DNA from: Candidatus Abyssobacteria bacterium SURF_17 | GTDB taxonomy: Bacteria; Abyssobacteria; SURF-5 | Assembly (NCBI GenBank): GCA_003598055.1 | Contig: QZKI01000061.1 | Span: 1 to 59,045 of the forward strand | Reading direction: 5' to 3' | Length of the DNA: 59,045 nucleotides | Notes under the pieces: model-generated | Databases searched by the model: none | Seen by the model: the letters and a program-made list of their open reading frames with translations, nothing else | Told to the model about the DNA's origin: nothing | Made by a program: the position numbers and the translations under genes | Shown here: piece after piece, positions 7,858 to 16,180 of the stretch | Numbering within the stretch: the first letter of the stretch is position 1 | How the letters are laid out: each line of letters starts with the position of its first letter

Positions 7858-8577
7858 TCATGCGACCATGGTCAGCAACCTCACTCCTTGTATCTGGCGG
7901 AAGCTGGCTCCTTCGCTGATGTATCGCAGCACCGACTCAGGCTCGGTTACCTTGACTCCCGAAATGACATTTACCCCTTGGTCGAACAGGATGGGCGAGA
8001 GAGGAGTTGACGGCCCGAGAACGACCACAAAGCTGTTTTGACACAGGCCGACAAGTTTCTCAAATGTGTGATTTATAAGAGAAGTGCCCGTGATGGCGAC
8101 AACGTCTGCGCACGGCAGCACGGTTTCTGCCTTTTCTTCGGATAGGTCGCCCTCCGCTGGATGTTGCTCCAGCACCCACAGTTCGGAGGCGATTTCCTTG
8201 AGCTTCGGGATAAACGGAAAGTGGCCAACGACTGCGACCCTTTTCCCTTGTCCTCGCTCCCTTAAGATATCAAATGCGTTTTTTTCTACACAACGACTGA
8301 GATCTATGTCAATCAGAGAATTGACGGACGCCATGCCAATCGACGCCAGCGGCAGACTTTCGGAGCTCGCATATGCCGCAAGCTCAAGTGCTGTCCTTTC
8401 CGTCAGCGAACCGGCCTCCGGCACAGGGTTTGCCCCATGATGCGAACCATGCTCCCTCATGGTTGACGCCAGTCCGCAGTTCCTGCTGCAGACCGCAGTC
8501 CAAAACATACATGCGCGCACTTCCTTTACCGGACTGTCATCCTTCAGCGTGCTAATGATGTCGTCGATTACCTTCAC
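7858..8577 (-). CDS. DUF364/DUF4213 putative heavy-metal chelation protein
   Basis: 239 residues. The N-terminal part (ACMFWTAVCSRNCGLASTMR, then LTERTALELAAYASSESLPLASIGMASVNSL) matches the DUF4213-like enolase-type domain. The C-terminal part has a Rossmann-like fold (RVAVVGHFPFIPKL, ADVVAITGTSLINHT, VVVLGPSTPLSPILFDQGVNVISG) as in DUF364. Family members are often found beside metal-uptake or nitrogenase-type genes; the biochemical role is unknown. The GTG start follows AAAGGAC. A sigma-54 promoter (8695-8710) lies about 120 bases upstream, divergent from that of the methyltransferase operon. Confidence 0.85.
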   Translation of the reverse strand: MKVIDDIISTLKDDSPVKEVRACMFWTAVCSRNCGLASTMREHGSHHGANPVPEAGSLTERTALELAAYASSESLPLASIGMASVNSLIDIDLSRCVEKNAFDILRERGQGKRVAVVGHFPFIPKLKEIASELWVLEQHPAEGDLSEEKAETVLPCADVVAITGTSLINHTFEKLVGLCQNSFVVVLGPSTPLSPILFDQGVNVISGVKVTEPESVLRYISEGASFRQIQGVRLLTMVA

Positions 8578-8694
8578 TGCGTCACAGTCCTTTCGTTAAA
8601 CTGTGTCCTCCGTGCGGCAGCGCCTGGTCATCGGTTTTCCCGGCCAACCCTCGAGCCTTGGGTGAAATAAACTTCATCCGCTTTCCGAAAATTG

Positions 8695-8710
8695 AGCAAG
8701 ATTCGTGCCT
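8695..8710 (-). promoter_or_regulatory. Sigma-54 promoter of the DUF364 gene
   Basis: On the minus strand it reads AGGCACGAATCTTGCT: the GG of -24 and GC of -12 are spaced exactly as in TGGCACG-N4-TTGCW, with one mismatch at the first base. It lies 118 bases before the GTG start. Confidence 0.78.
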
Positions 8711-8848
8711 CCGCATGCGACTTTCGCCAGGCCCTGTCCGAGGGGTGGGTTCGTAATTCAGGCCCAACAAATGTTCCGGCAGCACCCGCCAGAAAAGTAT
8801 AGCGTCACCAAGCACATGTCGTAGCGGTGTTTTTGGTCAGCAAGTTAA

Positions 8849-8863
8849 TGCAATTGTGCAACA
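8849..8863. promoter_or_regulatory. Candidate activator site between divergent sigma-54 promoters
   Basis: TGCAATTGTGCAACA carries two TGCAA half-sites, the second a full TGCAACA as at 29515-29530. It is about 140 bases from each flanking -24/-12 element, a normal enhancer distance. Confidence 0.45.
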
Positions 8864-8993
8864 TCAGACGGCATCTTGAGATTGCGAGTCTGCAGTATCC
8901 CTATTGCAGGCATGAATCTCTTCGCATCAGAGATTCTCTCTATCTTTTTGCCAGCAAATCAGATATGTGGGGATTTGGCTCATGGATGCCGCT

Positions 8994-9009
8994 TGGCATG
9001 TTTACTGCC
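8994..9009 (+). promoter_or_regulatory. Sigma-54 promoter of the methyltransferase-MBL-FeS operon
   Basis: TGGCATGTTTACTGCC keeps the invariant GG and GC at correct spacing, with two deviations from the best consensus (T for C at position 6, C for T at position 12). It lies about 107 bases before the ATG at 9116. Confidence 0.65.
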
Positions 9010-9115
9010 TCTTAGCCCAGGCGGCGTAGTGCAGCATGAGCCCGGACACGACGAGAAAAGCTCTGGAATCCTCGCTATCGGAAATCGGACGGGCACTCTT
9101 TCCCGAGCGCATATA

Positions 9116-9751
9116 ATGTCGAGGAACTTCAGAAGAAAATATTACGACATTTTCTCAAGGTTCTACGATAGTTTTGTGGCATTGCACTCGGGAGATCGTG
9201 GAGGGGTCATTAGAGAGGAATTTTCCGCCAAGATCGGATTGAGAGAGGGCGACAGTGTGCTCGATATCTGCACCGGCACTGGCTCCCTGCTTCTGAGCTT
9301 GCATCGGCACGTAGGTGTCGAGGGTCGTGTTCTCGGAATTGACTTTTCGATGGGAATGCTGCAGGCGGCCAAGGCAAAAACCGCAAGTCATCCCAATATT
9401 CACTTAGTGCAGGCCGACGCAGCCGAACTTCCCTTCAAGCAGGAAAAGCTGAATCTTGTCACCTGTTCGCATGCGTTCTACGAATTGAAGGGCGACACCC
9501 GAGATAAGTGCCTTCGCGAAGTATCACGGGTGCTCAAAGTCGGCGGGCGCTTCTTAATGATGGAGCACGATGTTCCGAAGAATTTCTTCATAAGATTTCT
9601 CTTTTACCTACGAATATTTTCCATGGGTTCCCGAAAAGCGCTGGCGATATTGAAGAGCGAGGAAATGGTTTTTCGAGAATCCTTCGCATCGGTTGTGAGA
9701 ACAACGACGGAGACAGGCAGGTCGAAAATTTTCATCTGCCAGAAAGCGTGA
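9116..9751 (+). CDS. Class I SAM-dependent methyltransferase
   Basis: About 211 residues from the ATG at 9116; the open frame extends upstream to 8876 over the promoter and is not believed. SAM-binding motif I is SVLDICTGTGSLLL, with GRVLGIDFSMGMLQAAK, the motif II region LVQADAAELPF and the post-motif SRVLKVGGRFLMMEHD, giving a UbiE/COQ5-like architecture. The C-terminal half is hydrophobic (FFIRFLFYLRIFSMGSRKAL), which could contact a membrane or lipid substrate. The substrate is unknown. It is the first gene after the sigma-54 promoter at 8994-9009 and is followed 42 bases later by the MBL-fold gene. Confidence 0.88.
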   Translation: MSRNFRRKYYDIFSRFYDSFVALHSGDRGGVIREEFSAKIGLREGDSVLDICTGTGSLLLSLHRHVGVEGRVLGIDFSMGMLQAAKAKTASHPNIHLVQADAAELPFKQEKLNLVTCSHAFYELKGDTRDKCLREVSRVLKVGGRFLMMEHDVPKNFFIRFLFYLRIFSMGSRKALAILKSEEMVFRESFASVVRTTTETGRSKIFICQKA

Positions 9752-9793
9752 AAGGCATCGGCTTTTGAGGGACATTATTTCGGAGGAAAGAAG

Positions 9794-10759
9794 ATGAACG
9801 CCCGAACAGATCTGTGCGAAGTAGACGGAGTGGAAATACTTACTCTGGTGGACAACGTCGCCGACCTCTTGCTCGAGAACACCGAGAACGTGAAACGTGC
9901 GCCCAGAATACGCGACGGAAAGCCTGCGCCGCCGCTCCTGGCCGAGCATGGGTTCTCAGCTCTTGTGCGGGTCAACAAAGGAGGGACAGTCCATACCGTC
10001 CTGCTGGATACCGGGCTGAGCGAGACGACAATGCTCATCAACGCAGACCGGCTCGGCGCCGACCTCGGCCAAGCCGAAGCAGTCGTCATCAGCCACGGCC
10101 ACTTTGACCATATCAACGGTCTGCTGCCGGCGCTTGGTCGGTTGCGTTCACGCATCCCGATAGTGATACATCCTCATGCGTTTGCGCCCCGCATTATGAA
10201 GATCCCTGACGGCACACAGGTCCGCATGACCCCCCTCGACCCTGCCGCGCTCGAACGAGCCGGTGCGGAAATCATCCAAAAGAAAGAGCCTTCCCTGCTT
10301 GCAGATGGAACGGTTCTTGTTACCGGTCAGATTCCGCGGGTCACTGATTTTGAGTTTGGGCTTCCCATCCAGTATGCTATCGTCAACGGCGTCGAACAGC
10401 ACGACCCTCTCACGCCTGATGACCAATCGATTGCGATTGCCGTCAGAGGAAAGGGACTTGTGATAGTCTCCGGATGCGCACACGCGGGAATCATCAACAG
10501 CGTCAAGTATGTCTGCGAGCTTACCGGAATGCAGAAAGTGCATGCGATTGTCGGAGGGTTCCATCTGGCCGGCCCGCTGTACGAATCGGCGATAGAACCA
10601 ACCGTGAACGCCATCGAACAGATCAGTCCTGATTTCCTTCTACCCACGCATTGCACAGGGTGGAAGGCAATACATACGTTTGCCAGGCGATTGCCGGACG
10701 CATTTGTCCAGAACAGCGTAGGCACTCGTCTTGTCCTCGGTTCTGTTCCAAGCGCATAG
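9794..10759 (+). CDS. MBL-fold metallohydrolase (dihydropterin-type subfamily)
   Basis: 321 residues. The metallo-beta-lactamase motif is SHGHFDHINGL, with HTVLLDTGLSETTMLIN upstream and later metal ligands in VSGCAHAGIINSV, VGGFHLAGP and LLPTHCTGWKA. The pattern fits the family annotated as 7,8-dihydropterin-6-yl-methyl-4-(beta-D-ribofuranosyl)aminobenzene-phosphate synthase, which belongs to methanopterin-type chemistry, but these annotations are loose and the substrate here is uncertain. GGAGGAAAGAAG precedes the ATG. It sits between a methyltransferase and an HdrD-like Fe-S protein in one sigma-54-controlled operon. Confidence 0.88.
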   Translation: MNARTDLCEVDGVEILTLVDNVADLLLENTENVKRAPRIRDGKPAPPLLAEHGFSALVRVNKGGTVHTVLLDTGLSETTMLINADRLGADLGQAEAVVISHGHFDHINGLLPALGRLRSRIPIVIHPHAFAPRIMKIPDGTQVRMTPLDPAALERAGAEIIQKKEPSLLADGTVLVTGQIPRVTDFEFGLPIQYAIVNGVEQHDPLTPDDQSIAIAVRGKGLVIVSGCAHAGIINSVKYVCELTGMQKVHAIVGGFHLAGPLYESAIEPTVNAIEQISPDFLLPTHCTGWKAIHTFARRLPDAFVQNSVGTRLVLGSVPSA

Positions 10760-10778
10760 CGCGAAAGGAGTGGTCGAG

Positions 10779-11786
10779 ATGTTCTATAAGGATCGCTGTG
10801 ATTTGTGCGGTGACTGCCTCGTTGAATGCAAATACACCGATTACGACCGGGAGAGTGCGATTGCTGAGATGACCGCGCTCATCGAGGGGCGGCCCACAAA
10901 CATCGCAAAACAGTGCATCACCTGTGCTGCCTGCAACGAAGTGTGTCCTCAGAACGCGAATCCATTCGACCTGATCTGCGAAGTTCAGGAAAAGACAAAC
11001 GCCCTCGAAGTGCCCGAGGCTGTAATCCAGATGTTCGATGCTATGTGCAAGGGACGGAATGAAGTGCGGAAGGGCGCACCGGGCAAACCAGCCCTATCAC
11101 TTTGCGTCGTCGGCCCCGCTCTGCCCAGACCGATGGAAGGGTCGCTCTTCGACGACCTCACCCATATTCGCGGAGAAGACTACTTCTGCTACATCGGCTG
11201 GGTACATGTGGGCATGTGGAGCCCGATTCAAAAGGGGATTCGCAGCTTTGTCGATAACCTCGCCAAGACCGGAGCAAAAGAAATAGTCTTCATGCATGAC
11301 GATTGCTATGCCACGATTACGAACCTGGCGAACCAATTTGGCATAAAGGTGCCGTTTCGGCCAATCCATATCATCGAATATCTGCGCGACCAAATGAAAG
11401 CGCGGCAGAAAGAAGTCAAGAAGCTCGGCTTGAAGATTGCCTACCAACGGCCATGTGCTTCTCGTTACACTCCGGAAAAAGAACCCATGTTGGATGAGTT
11501 GTTCGAGTTGATTGGTGTCAAGCGGGTCGCAAGAAAATATGACCGCAAAGATGCGCTCTGTTGCGGATTGCCTCTTATGTTTCGTGATATGGTAAGAGGA
11601 CAGGAAATCCAGGCGAAGAATCTCGATGACGCTAAGAATGCCGGCGCAACGGCGATGACGTTCCTTTGCCCTGTTTGTGTTCGCGGTTTGGGTGGCGGCG
11701 CCATCGAGCGCGGGATGGATATCTACATGCTGAGCGACCTCTGTCGTTTGGCGCTGCAAGAGGAAATACCCGAGTACACCGGTTAG
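10779..11786 (+). CDS. HdrD-like Fe-S protein: two [4Fe-4S] motifs plus a CCG-type domain
   Basis: About 335 residues from the ATG at 10779, preceded by AAAGGAG. N-terminal cluster motifs are CDLCGDCLVECKY and CITCAACNEVCP. The C-terminal half carries one cysteine-rich CCG-like set: RPCASRYTPE, DALCCGLPLMFRDM and FLCPVCVRGLG, resembling HdrB/HdrD or GlpC-type domains, although the first cysteine pair is reduced. It probably transfers electrons between ferredoxin-type clusters and a disulfide or quinone-like acceptor. It is the third gene of the methyltransferase-MBL operon and a second Hdr-type module besides the operon at 15-26 kb. Confidence 0.85.
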   Translation: MFYKDRCDLCGDCLVECKYTDYDRESAIAEMTALIEGRPTNIAKQCITCAACNEVCPQNANPFDLICEVQEKTNALEVPEAVIQMFDAMCKGRNEVRKGAPGKPALSLCVVGPALPRPMEGSLFDDLTHIRGEDYFCYIGWVHVGMWSPIQKGIRSFVDNLAKTGAKEIVFMHDDCYATITNLANQFGIKVPFRPIHIIEYLRDQMKARQKEVKKLGLKIAYQRPCASRYTPEKEPMLDELFELIGVKRVARKYDRKDALCCGLPLMFRDMVRGQEIQAKNLDDAKNAGATAMTFLCPVCVRGLGGGAIERGMDIYMLSDLCRLALQEEIPEYTG

Positions 11787-11974
11787 AGCGGAACAGGAAT
11801 TGCCAAACAGTTTATCAGTCCCTCAACCGGTCAAACAATTAATTGCAGTGCTTCGTTAGCGGGACGAAGACCATCCGAATAAGGGACGCGGTAATCGTAG
11901 AAAGGCCGAGAAGGTCGGGATTTCGAACCTGTTGTTTTTGACAGTACTCCACACCAGCGCACGAAGTCGGAGCA

Positions 11975-12667
11975 TTATTCCTTCGCTCCGGCCTGTTTGA
12001 GGAGATCCATAATATCTGCGTGGCGACCGGATGCTGCGCAACTCAAAGCCGTGTCCCCGGCTGAGCTTTCCACAGTCGGATCGGCGCCCTTTTCGAGCAA
12101 GCGTTCGACTATTTCGGTATGCCCTCTAAATGCGGCAAACATCAGTGCCGTCCAACCTTCCTTGTCTTGCATATTGACCGCAGCATCCTTATCGAGGAGG
12201 CAGTCCACAATATCGGTACGCGCCCATGATGCAGCATGCATCAGCGCTGTGCTTCCAAATTTGTCTTGCTTGTTTACGTCAGCGCCGTCTGAGAGCAGAA
12301 GCCGGACAATTTCAGTGTGTCCCTCGGTTGTCGCCCACATGAGAGCTGTCCAGCCTCCTTTCCTGCTCGCATCCACATCGGCGCCGCTTTCCAATAATGT
12401 TTTTGCCACATCAGTGTGACCTTCCCGCGCGGCGACCGACAAAGCCGCATCGCCGTTTTTGTCTCTCGTGTTTGAGTCCATCCCCGCTGCGAGAAATAAG
12501 CTTACCACCGTCTCGTCACCTTGCCTCACGCGGTTCATGAATTCTTCCGTCGTGGTCGGGATGTCTAGCTCTTGCAGTTTTCTGCTAGCATCCTCCGGGG
12601 TATCGGCGTGCACTGAAAGCGGCGCAAGGAGGAGCCACATGACAGTCATGAATACTATTCTATGCAT
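11975..12667 (-). CDS. Exported ankyrin-repeat protein
   Basis: About 230 residues. The signal peptide runs from the ATG at 12667 (IVFMTVMWLLLAPLSVHA), with CGGGAA upstream; a GTG at 12688 is in frame. Five to six ankyrin repeats follow, recognisable by the spaced GHT(E/D)IV and LLL..GADV patterns (for example GWTALMWATTEGHTEIVRLL). Ankyrin repeats bind protein partners; the partner is not apparent. The repeats are regular and probably periplasmic. It lies between the HdrD-like operon (convergent) and a response regulator gene 246 bases upstream. Confidence 0.88.
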   Translation of the reverse strand: MHRIVFMTVMWLLLAPLSVHADTPEDASRKLQELDIPTTTEEFMNRVRQGDETVVSLFLAAGMDSNTRDKNGDAALSVAAREGHTDVAKTLLESGADVDASRKGGWTALMWATTEGHTEIVRLLLSDGADVNKQDKFGSTALMHAASWARTDIVDCLLDKDAAVNMQDKEGWTALMFAAFRGHTEIVERLLEKGADPTVESSAGDTALSCAASGRHADIMDLLKQAGAKE

Positions 12668-12913
12668 GATTTCCCGCATCACATGCACTGTTTTGACTCT
12701 GTGCCGGTCTCAATATTCTTCCTGTTCCAGAATTTCTCGCCATCCTCTCTTGCAGTATATACGTGGAATGCGGATGTAATCAAGCACGTGAGGATGTCCC
12801 TATTCAGCAGGAAGGGCGCCGGAGAAAAGCTGGTCAAACTGAAACCATGCGGCGCTCTTCCGCACGGCTGGACGCTAATTGATAGGGTATCGGAACGTTT
12901 GCGCGCCGACTTG

Positions 12914-13306
12914 CTACGATGTTTTCCCGTGCGCACATGAGAGCGCTTGCTCGACGGCCGCAATGAATTCTTCGGGATCAACGGGCTTTTCGAACACGGC
13001 TGCCGGCTTATGCACGGCAAGTTCCCGTCCGGCCAGGCCGCTGACCACGATGACGGGAATATTCTTCAGGTCCTTGTCTCTTGCAAGCTTTCGAGCGAAA
13101 TCCGTGCCCGTTCTCTTGGGCATCAGAAGGTCGAGAACCACAAGATCGGGCTTCTCGCGGTGGGCGGCCTCTATGGCCTCCTCCACACTGAAGGCTGGAA
13201 TGGGTTCATAGCCGTGCTTGCGCAACAGCGTTTCGAAGAAGACGACGATGTGCTTCTCGTCGTCCAAAACAAGAATTTTCTTTTTGCCGCCGCCTGTATT
13301 TTTCAT
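12914..13306 (-). CDS. Stand-alone CheY-like response regulator
   Basis: 130 residues, receiver domain only: ILVLDDEKHIV (acidic pair), VVLDLLMPKRTG with the phospho-acceptor Asp, VIVVSG and VFEKPVDPEEF with the conserved Lys. It lacks an output domain, so it should act by protein contact. It resembles the response regulator at 27309-27851 (both with DKDL(K/Q)NIPV and MPK(R/K)(T/S)G), suggesting related signalling pathways, possibly sharing the PAS kinase at 25.8 kb. No kinase gene is adjacent. Confidence 0.92.
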   Translation of the reverse strand: MKNTGGGKKKILVLDDEKHIVVFFETLLRKHGYEPIPAFSVEEAIEAAHREKPDLVVLDLLMPKRTGTDFARKLARDKDLKNIPVIVVSGLAGRELAVHKPAAVFEKPVDPEEFIAAVEQALSCAHGKTS

Positions 13307-13472
13307 GATTCCATCCTTTCGTAAGCAAGGTTTTGGTCTTTTCTACCGCTCAATCACACGTTGCGAGAACTTGCTTCCCGCGTCGATTCGGCATCCCGGC
13401 ACGCCGTAAAATGAGGTTGTGCTTCGTTCCCCCGTTCGCCTCCTTGCCGTTCAACCTTTGACTGATTCCCGG

Positions 13473-14450
13473 CTACGCTTCCCTGAGGATATCATCGATG
13501 TAGTACTTGGAATACAGCGCGTTGACGGGATTATTTGCGAGCGATTTGTCTTTCACGAACAGAGTGGTCGTGGGAGCCTCGCTATGCCGGGCAAAAATAT
13601 AATCACACCCCACACAGAGCCCCATGCTCACATTGATGTCTGTCCTCAAACTATTGAGAACAAAAGCCTGGCCGACTGGATTGCAGAGAACGCCCTCGAC
13701 GGCGGTGATCGAGTCCTGTTGTGTGTGCCCCCCGATCTTGCAGCATACCGGACTTACTCTGAAAAATCGCCGCAAGAGTCGCGTGAGTATTTCCGCCTCC
13801 TGGAACATTTCCACGCAAAAGGCGACTCCGATGTGCTTATATTCCATACCGAGGCTGTAGTATATGAACTCGGCGATGCGGCACAGCTTTCTATCCGTCT
13901 CCGCCGAGATATCCATCGTCACTTCCATTGAATGCCGGAACTCCGAGTACTTGTCCACCGCAAACAGATTTTCAGGCGAGCTTGTGCAACTCTTGCCCTG
14001 CAAACAGGGCCGGTCCAGACACTCGATACAATCAATTCTCATCTCTCCGTCAGTTTGTTCGCTTGTCTTCTTGCCTATGGAGCTCAAAGGTATCCCGCCG
14101 GCGCGGGGCATGCTTCCGTCTGTTTGGCTCGCTGACCCGTACCCGTCTTTCAAGTGTCCGCTCGCCAGGCTGGAAAGGATTTCCTCAACCTCACCCGCAA
14201 CATTGCGTATGATCTTTATCCCATAGGATTCTACCTGCTCCAGAAAATCCTCTTCTACGGCTCCGCACACGAATACGTCAATTCCCAGAGTCACCAATTG
14301 TGAGAGCCACGCCTCTTCACTCATGCTGGGGGCCTCGGCAATCTTTCTCGATGCCACGCGGTTGTCGACCACTTTCGCAAGCATCATCTTGTCCGCGTAA
14401 AGGTAGCGGGGAGAAACCCGAGTCCCGAACAAGGGAATTGCCACTCTCAC
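13473..14450 (-). CDS. NifX-type domain plus DUF1847-like zinc/Fe-S protein
   Basis: About 325 residues from the GTG at 14450 (AGGGA upstream); a longer frame to 14720 would run across the promoter and enhancer and is rejected. The N-terminal 100 residues (VRVAIPLFGTRVSPRYLYAD, then LGIDVFVCGAVEEDFLEQ) form a dinitrogenase-cofactor-type domain. The C-terminal part has CIECLDRPCLQGKSC, then GVAFCVEMFQEAEIL, VSPVCCKIGG, GVLCNPVGQAFVLN and GLCVGCDYIFARHS, matching DUF1847-type metal-binding proteins. The function is unknown; metal or cluster sensing is possible. It has its own sigma-54 promoter (14573-14588), divergent from the Hdr operon. Confidence 0.85.
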   Translation of the reverse strand: MRVAIPLFGTRVSPRYLYADKMMLAKVVDNRVASRKIAEAPSMSEEAWLSQLVTLGIDVFVCGAVEEDFLEQVESYGIKIIRNVAGEVEEILSSLASGHLKDGYGSASQTDGSMPRAGGIPLSSIGKKTSEQTDGEMRIDCIECLDRPCLQGKSCTSSPENLFAVDKYSEFRHSMEVTMDISAETDRKLCRIAEFIYYSLGMEYKHIGVAFCVEMFQEAEILTRLLRRFFRVSPVCCKIGGHTQQDSITAVEGVLCNPVGQAFVLNSLRTDINVSMGLCVGCDYIFARHSEAPTTTLFVKDKSLANNPVNALYSKYYIDDILREA

Positions 14451-14572
14451 GATTCTTTCCCTATGAATGGTCTGCTGAAAATGCTTGTTTTCTCCACACG
14501 AGAAAGCGCGCGCACCATCCGACGCCCGTATTCCTTTGGTTGCAGGCGAATTGTCAATGCAGAAGATGTTTG

Positions 14573-14588
14573 AGCAATAACTGTGCCA
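14573..14588 (-). promoter_or_regulatory. Sigma-54 promoter of the NifX/DUF1847 gene
   Basis: Minus-strand TGGCACAGTTATTGCT fits TGGCAC-N5-TTGCW completely. It lies 123 bases before the GTG at 14450 and about 130 bases from the centre of the enhancer cluster. Confidence 0.82.
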
Positions 14589-14696
14589 GGGATCGAGCGC
14601 GTTTCTCCGATCGCCTCCGGAACTGCAAGACTCAATTATCTCGCCCGTATTCCGCAGCTTCTTGGCACGCTTCGCAATCGAAGAGCAACGGGGAAG

Positions 14697-14733
14697 TGTT
14701 ACAGCAAATGTTACACGCAACGTTGCGCTGCAA
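14697..14733. promoter_or_regulatory. Enhancer-like cluster shared by divergent sigma-54 promoters
   Basis: Contains TGTTACA (14697-14703), TGTTACA (14709-14715), the 12-base palindrome CGCAACGTTGCG (14716-14727) and CTGCAA (14728-14733). Both half-site types, GTTAC and GCAAC/GTTGC, also occur in the cluster at 2129-2178. Confidence 0.65.
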
Positions 14734-14878
14734 TAGTTCGGGGGAGCATGCGTCTGCTGGTTGACGCATGCGCCGGCTCAACCATCCTTTTCCGCAAGCG
14801 CTGAATCGGCAAGAATCACAAGGGGTTTGCGCACGTATCGTGTCGGAGGCTCTGATGTTTCCGGTTCGCATTCTATGG

Positions 14879-14894
14879 TGGCATAGTTTTTGCC
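14879..14894 (+). promoter_or_regulatory. Sigma-54 promoter of the Hdr operon
   Basis: TGGCATAGTTTTTGCC: the GG (-24) and GC (-12) are spaced correctly and it has the T-rich spacer typical of strong sigma-54 promoters. It lies about 130 bases before the ATG at 15026 and about 160 bases downstream of the enhancer cluster. Confidence 0.78.
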
Positions 14895-15025
14895 AAAACT
14901 TAACAAAGAGGACAGCGTCACCCTCAAAATGATGAGGATATTCGAAAAAGAACAAGCTCTCCCTTAACGCCGTAATGCGCTGCCCATACCCGAGTGAATG
15001 AAGCTGACAAGAGGAGGTTCTTTTG

Positions 15026-16165
15026 ATGGCTTCTGTTACCCCGATGTTAGAGATAACGGATGCAGTAATGGAGGTTGGCGGCAAGACCTTAAAAACTTGC
15101 ATGCAATGCGGCACGTGCACGGGTGTTTGCCCCTGGAATCTGGTGAAGGAATTCAGTCCCAGACTCTTGATACGCCTTGTTTCACTTGGGATAGAAGGCT
15201 ATGAAGAAGATAGTCTCTGGAACTGCGTGACCTGCGCCACATGCGTTTCGAGGTGTCCGAGACAGATAGACATCATCGACGTTATCCGGGCCACACGGAG
15301 CGTGATGCTGGAAAGCGGCATCGTGCCGCCGCTCTACAGAGTGCCCCTGAGCAGTCTTCGCAATGAGGGCAATCCGTGGAGCTCTCCCCGCTCGGAACGC
15401 ACCGACTGGTCCAAGAACCTTGAAATTCCCGAATTCTCCGAAGCAACGGAATATCTGTTCTTCGCCTGTTGCACTCATGCCTATGATGCGCGAAATAAGA
15501 AGGTGCTGAAGGAAGTCGCCGGGATGCTCGCCAAGAGCGGTGTTTCCATGGGCATCATCGGGACCGAGGAAAGCTGCTGCGGCGATCAGGCGCATAAATG
15601 CGGCGCGTTTGAAACCTATACGGGACTCCAAGAATCAAACACTGAACTCTTTGCTGCTCGTGGTGTGAAGAAAATTATCACGACCTCCCCTCATTGCCTG
15701 AACCTGTTCATCAAACAGTACGAGGGCGATTTCGAGGTCACGCATTATACACAGCAATTTGCAAGGCTTATTAAGGAGGGAAAGCTCACTCCCTCAAAGC
15801 CTGTTCCGCTGAAAGTCGCATACCATGACCCTTGCTACCTCGGCCGGCACAACAACATTTATGACGAACCCAGGGATGTGCTGCGCAGCATTCCGGGCCT
15901 GGAATACATCGAGCTTCCGAGGAGCAGGGATACGAGCCTGTGCTGCGGCGGAGGCGGAGGCGGCATCTGGTCGGAAGTCGAAGTCGAAAAACGCTTCAGC
16001 GTGCTCCGCATACGCGAGGCGAAGGAAGCGGGCGCGCAGGTAATAGCCACCGCGTGCCCGTTCTGCATGATCATGCTGGAGGATGGCCTGAAGGCCGCAG
16101 GAATTGATGAGAATGAAATGAGGATTCTCGATGTGGGCGAGCTGCTACACGAATCGGTTGAATAA
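15026..16165 (+). CDS. HdrD-like subunit (HdrC- and HdrB-type modules fused)
   Basis: 379 residues. The N-terminal ferredoxin-like half has CMQCGTCTGVCP (about 25-36) and CVTCATCVSRCP (about 67-78), as in HdrC. The C-terminal half has cysteine-rich CCG-type sets: FFACCTHAYD, ESCCGDQAHK and a cysteine after TSPH, then YHDPCYLGRH, SLCCGGGGGG and TACPFCMIML, which in HdrB bind noncubane [4Fe-4S] clusters at the disulfide site. The ATG at 15026 follows GAGGAGG. It is the first gene of the Hdr operon and lies 15 bases before the HdrA-GltD gene. It is probably the catalytic electron-delivering arm; the native disulfide or other acceptor is unknown. Confidence 0.9.
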   Translation: MASVTPMLEITDAVMEVGGKTLKTCMQCGTCTGVCPWNLVKEFSPRLLIRLVSLGIEGYEEDSLWNCVTCATCVSRCPRQIDIIDVIRATRSVMLESGIVPPLYRVPLSSLRNEGNPWSSPRSERTDWSKNLEIPEFSEATEYLFFACCTHAYDARNKKVLKEVAGMLAKSGVSMGIIGTEESCCGDQAHKCGAFETYTGLQESNTELFAARGVKKIITTSPHCLNLFIKQYEGDFEVTHYTQQFARLIKEGKLTPSKPVPLKVAYHDPCYLGRHNNIYDEPRDVLRSIPGLEYIELPRSRDTSLCCGGGGGGIWSEVEVEKRFSVLRIREAKEAGAQVIATACPFCMIMLEDGLKAAGIDENEMRILDVGELLHESVE

Positions 16166-16180
16166 AACGGTGGGAAAAAT

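Larger units (their letters stand above)
8578..9115. promoter_or_regulatory. Divergent intergenic region with two sigma-54 promoters
   Basis: No credible gene is present. It holds a minus-strand -24/-12 element (8695-8710) for DUF364, a plus-strand one (8994-9009) for the methyltransferase operon and, between them, the half-site pair TGCAATTGTGCAACA (8849-8863). Confidence 0.7.
14451..15025. promoter_or_regulatory. Divergent control region of the Hdr operon
   Basis: No gene is supported. Two sigma-54 promoters, one per strand, flank a central enhancer-like cluster (14697-14733). The remaining bases show no recognisable structure. Confidence 0.7.

Noticed and set aside
8582..8815. 77-codon minus-strand frame upstream of DUF364
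   Set aside because: It overlaps the sigma-54 promoter at 8695-8710, lacks a ribosome-binding site and shows no family pattern.
14663..14678. TGGCACG sequence in the Hdr control region
   Set aside because: No TTGC at the -12 position, so it is not a sigma-54 promoter.
14451..14720. Longer N-terminus (90 residues) for the NifX/DUF1847 gene
   Set aside because: It would cover the sigma-54 promoter and enhancer, has no domain match, and the GTG at 14450 has a ribosome-binding site.
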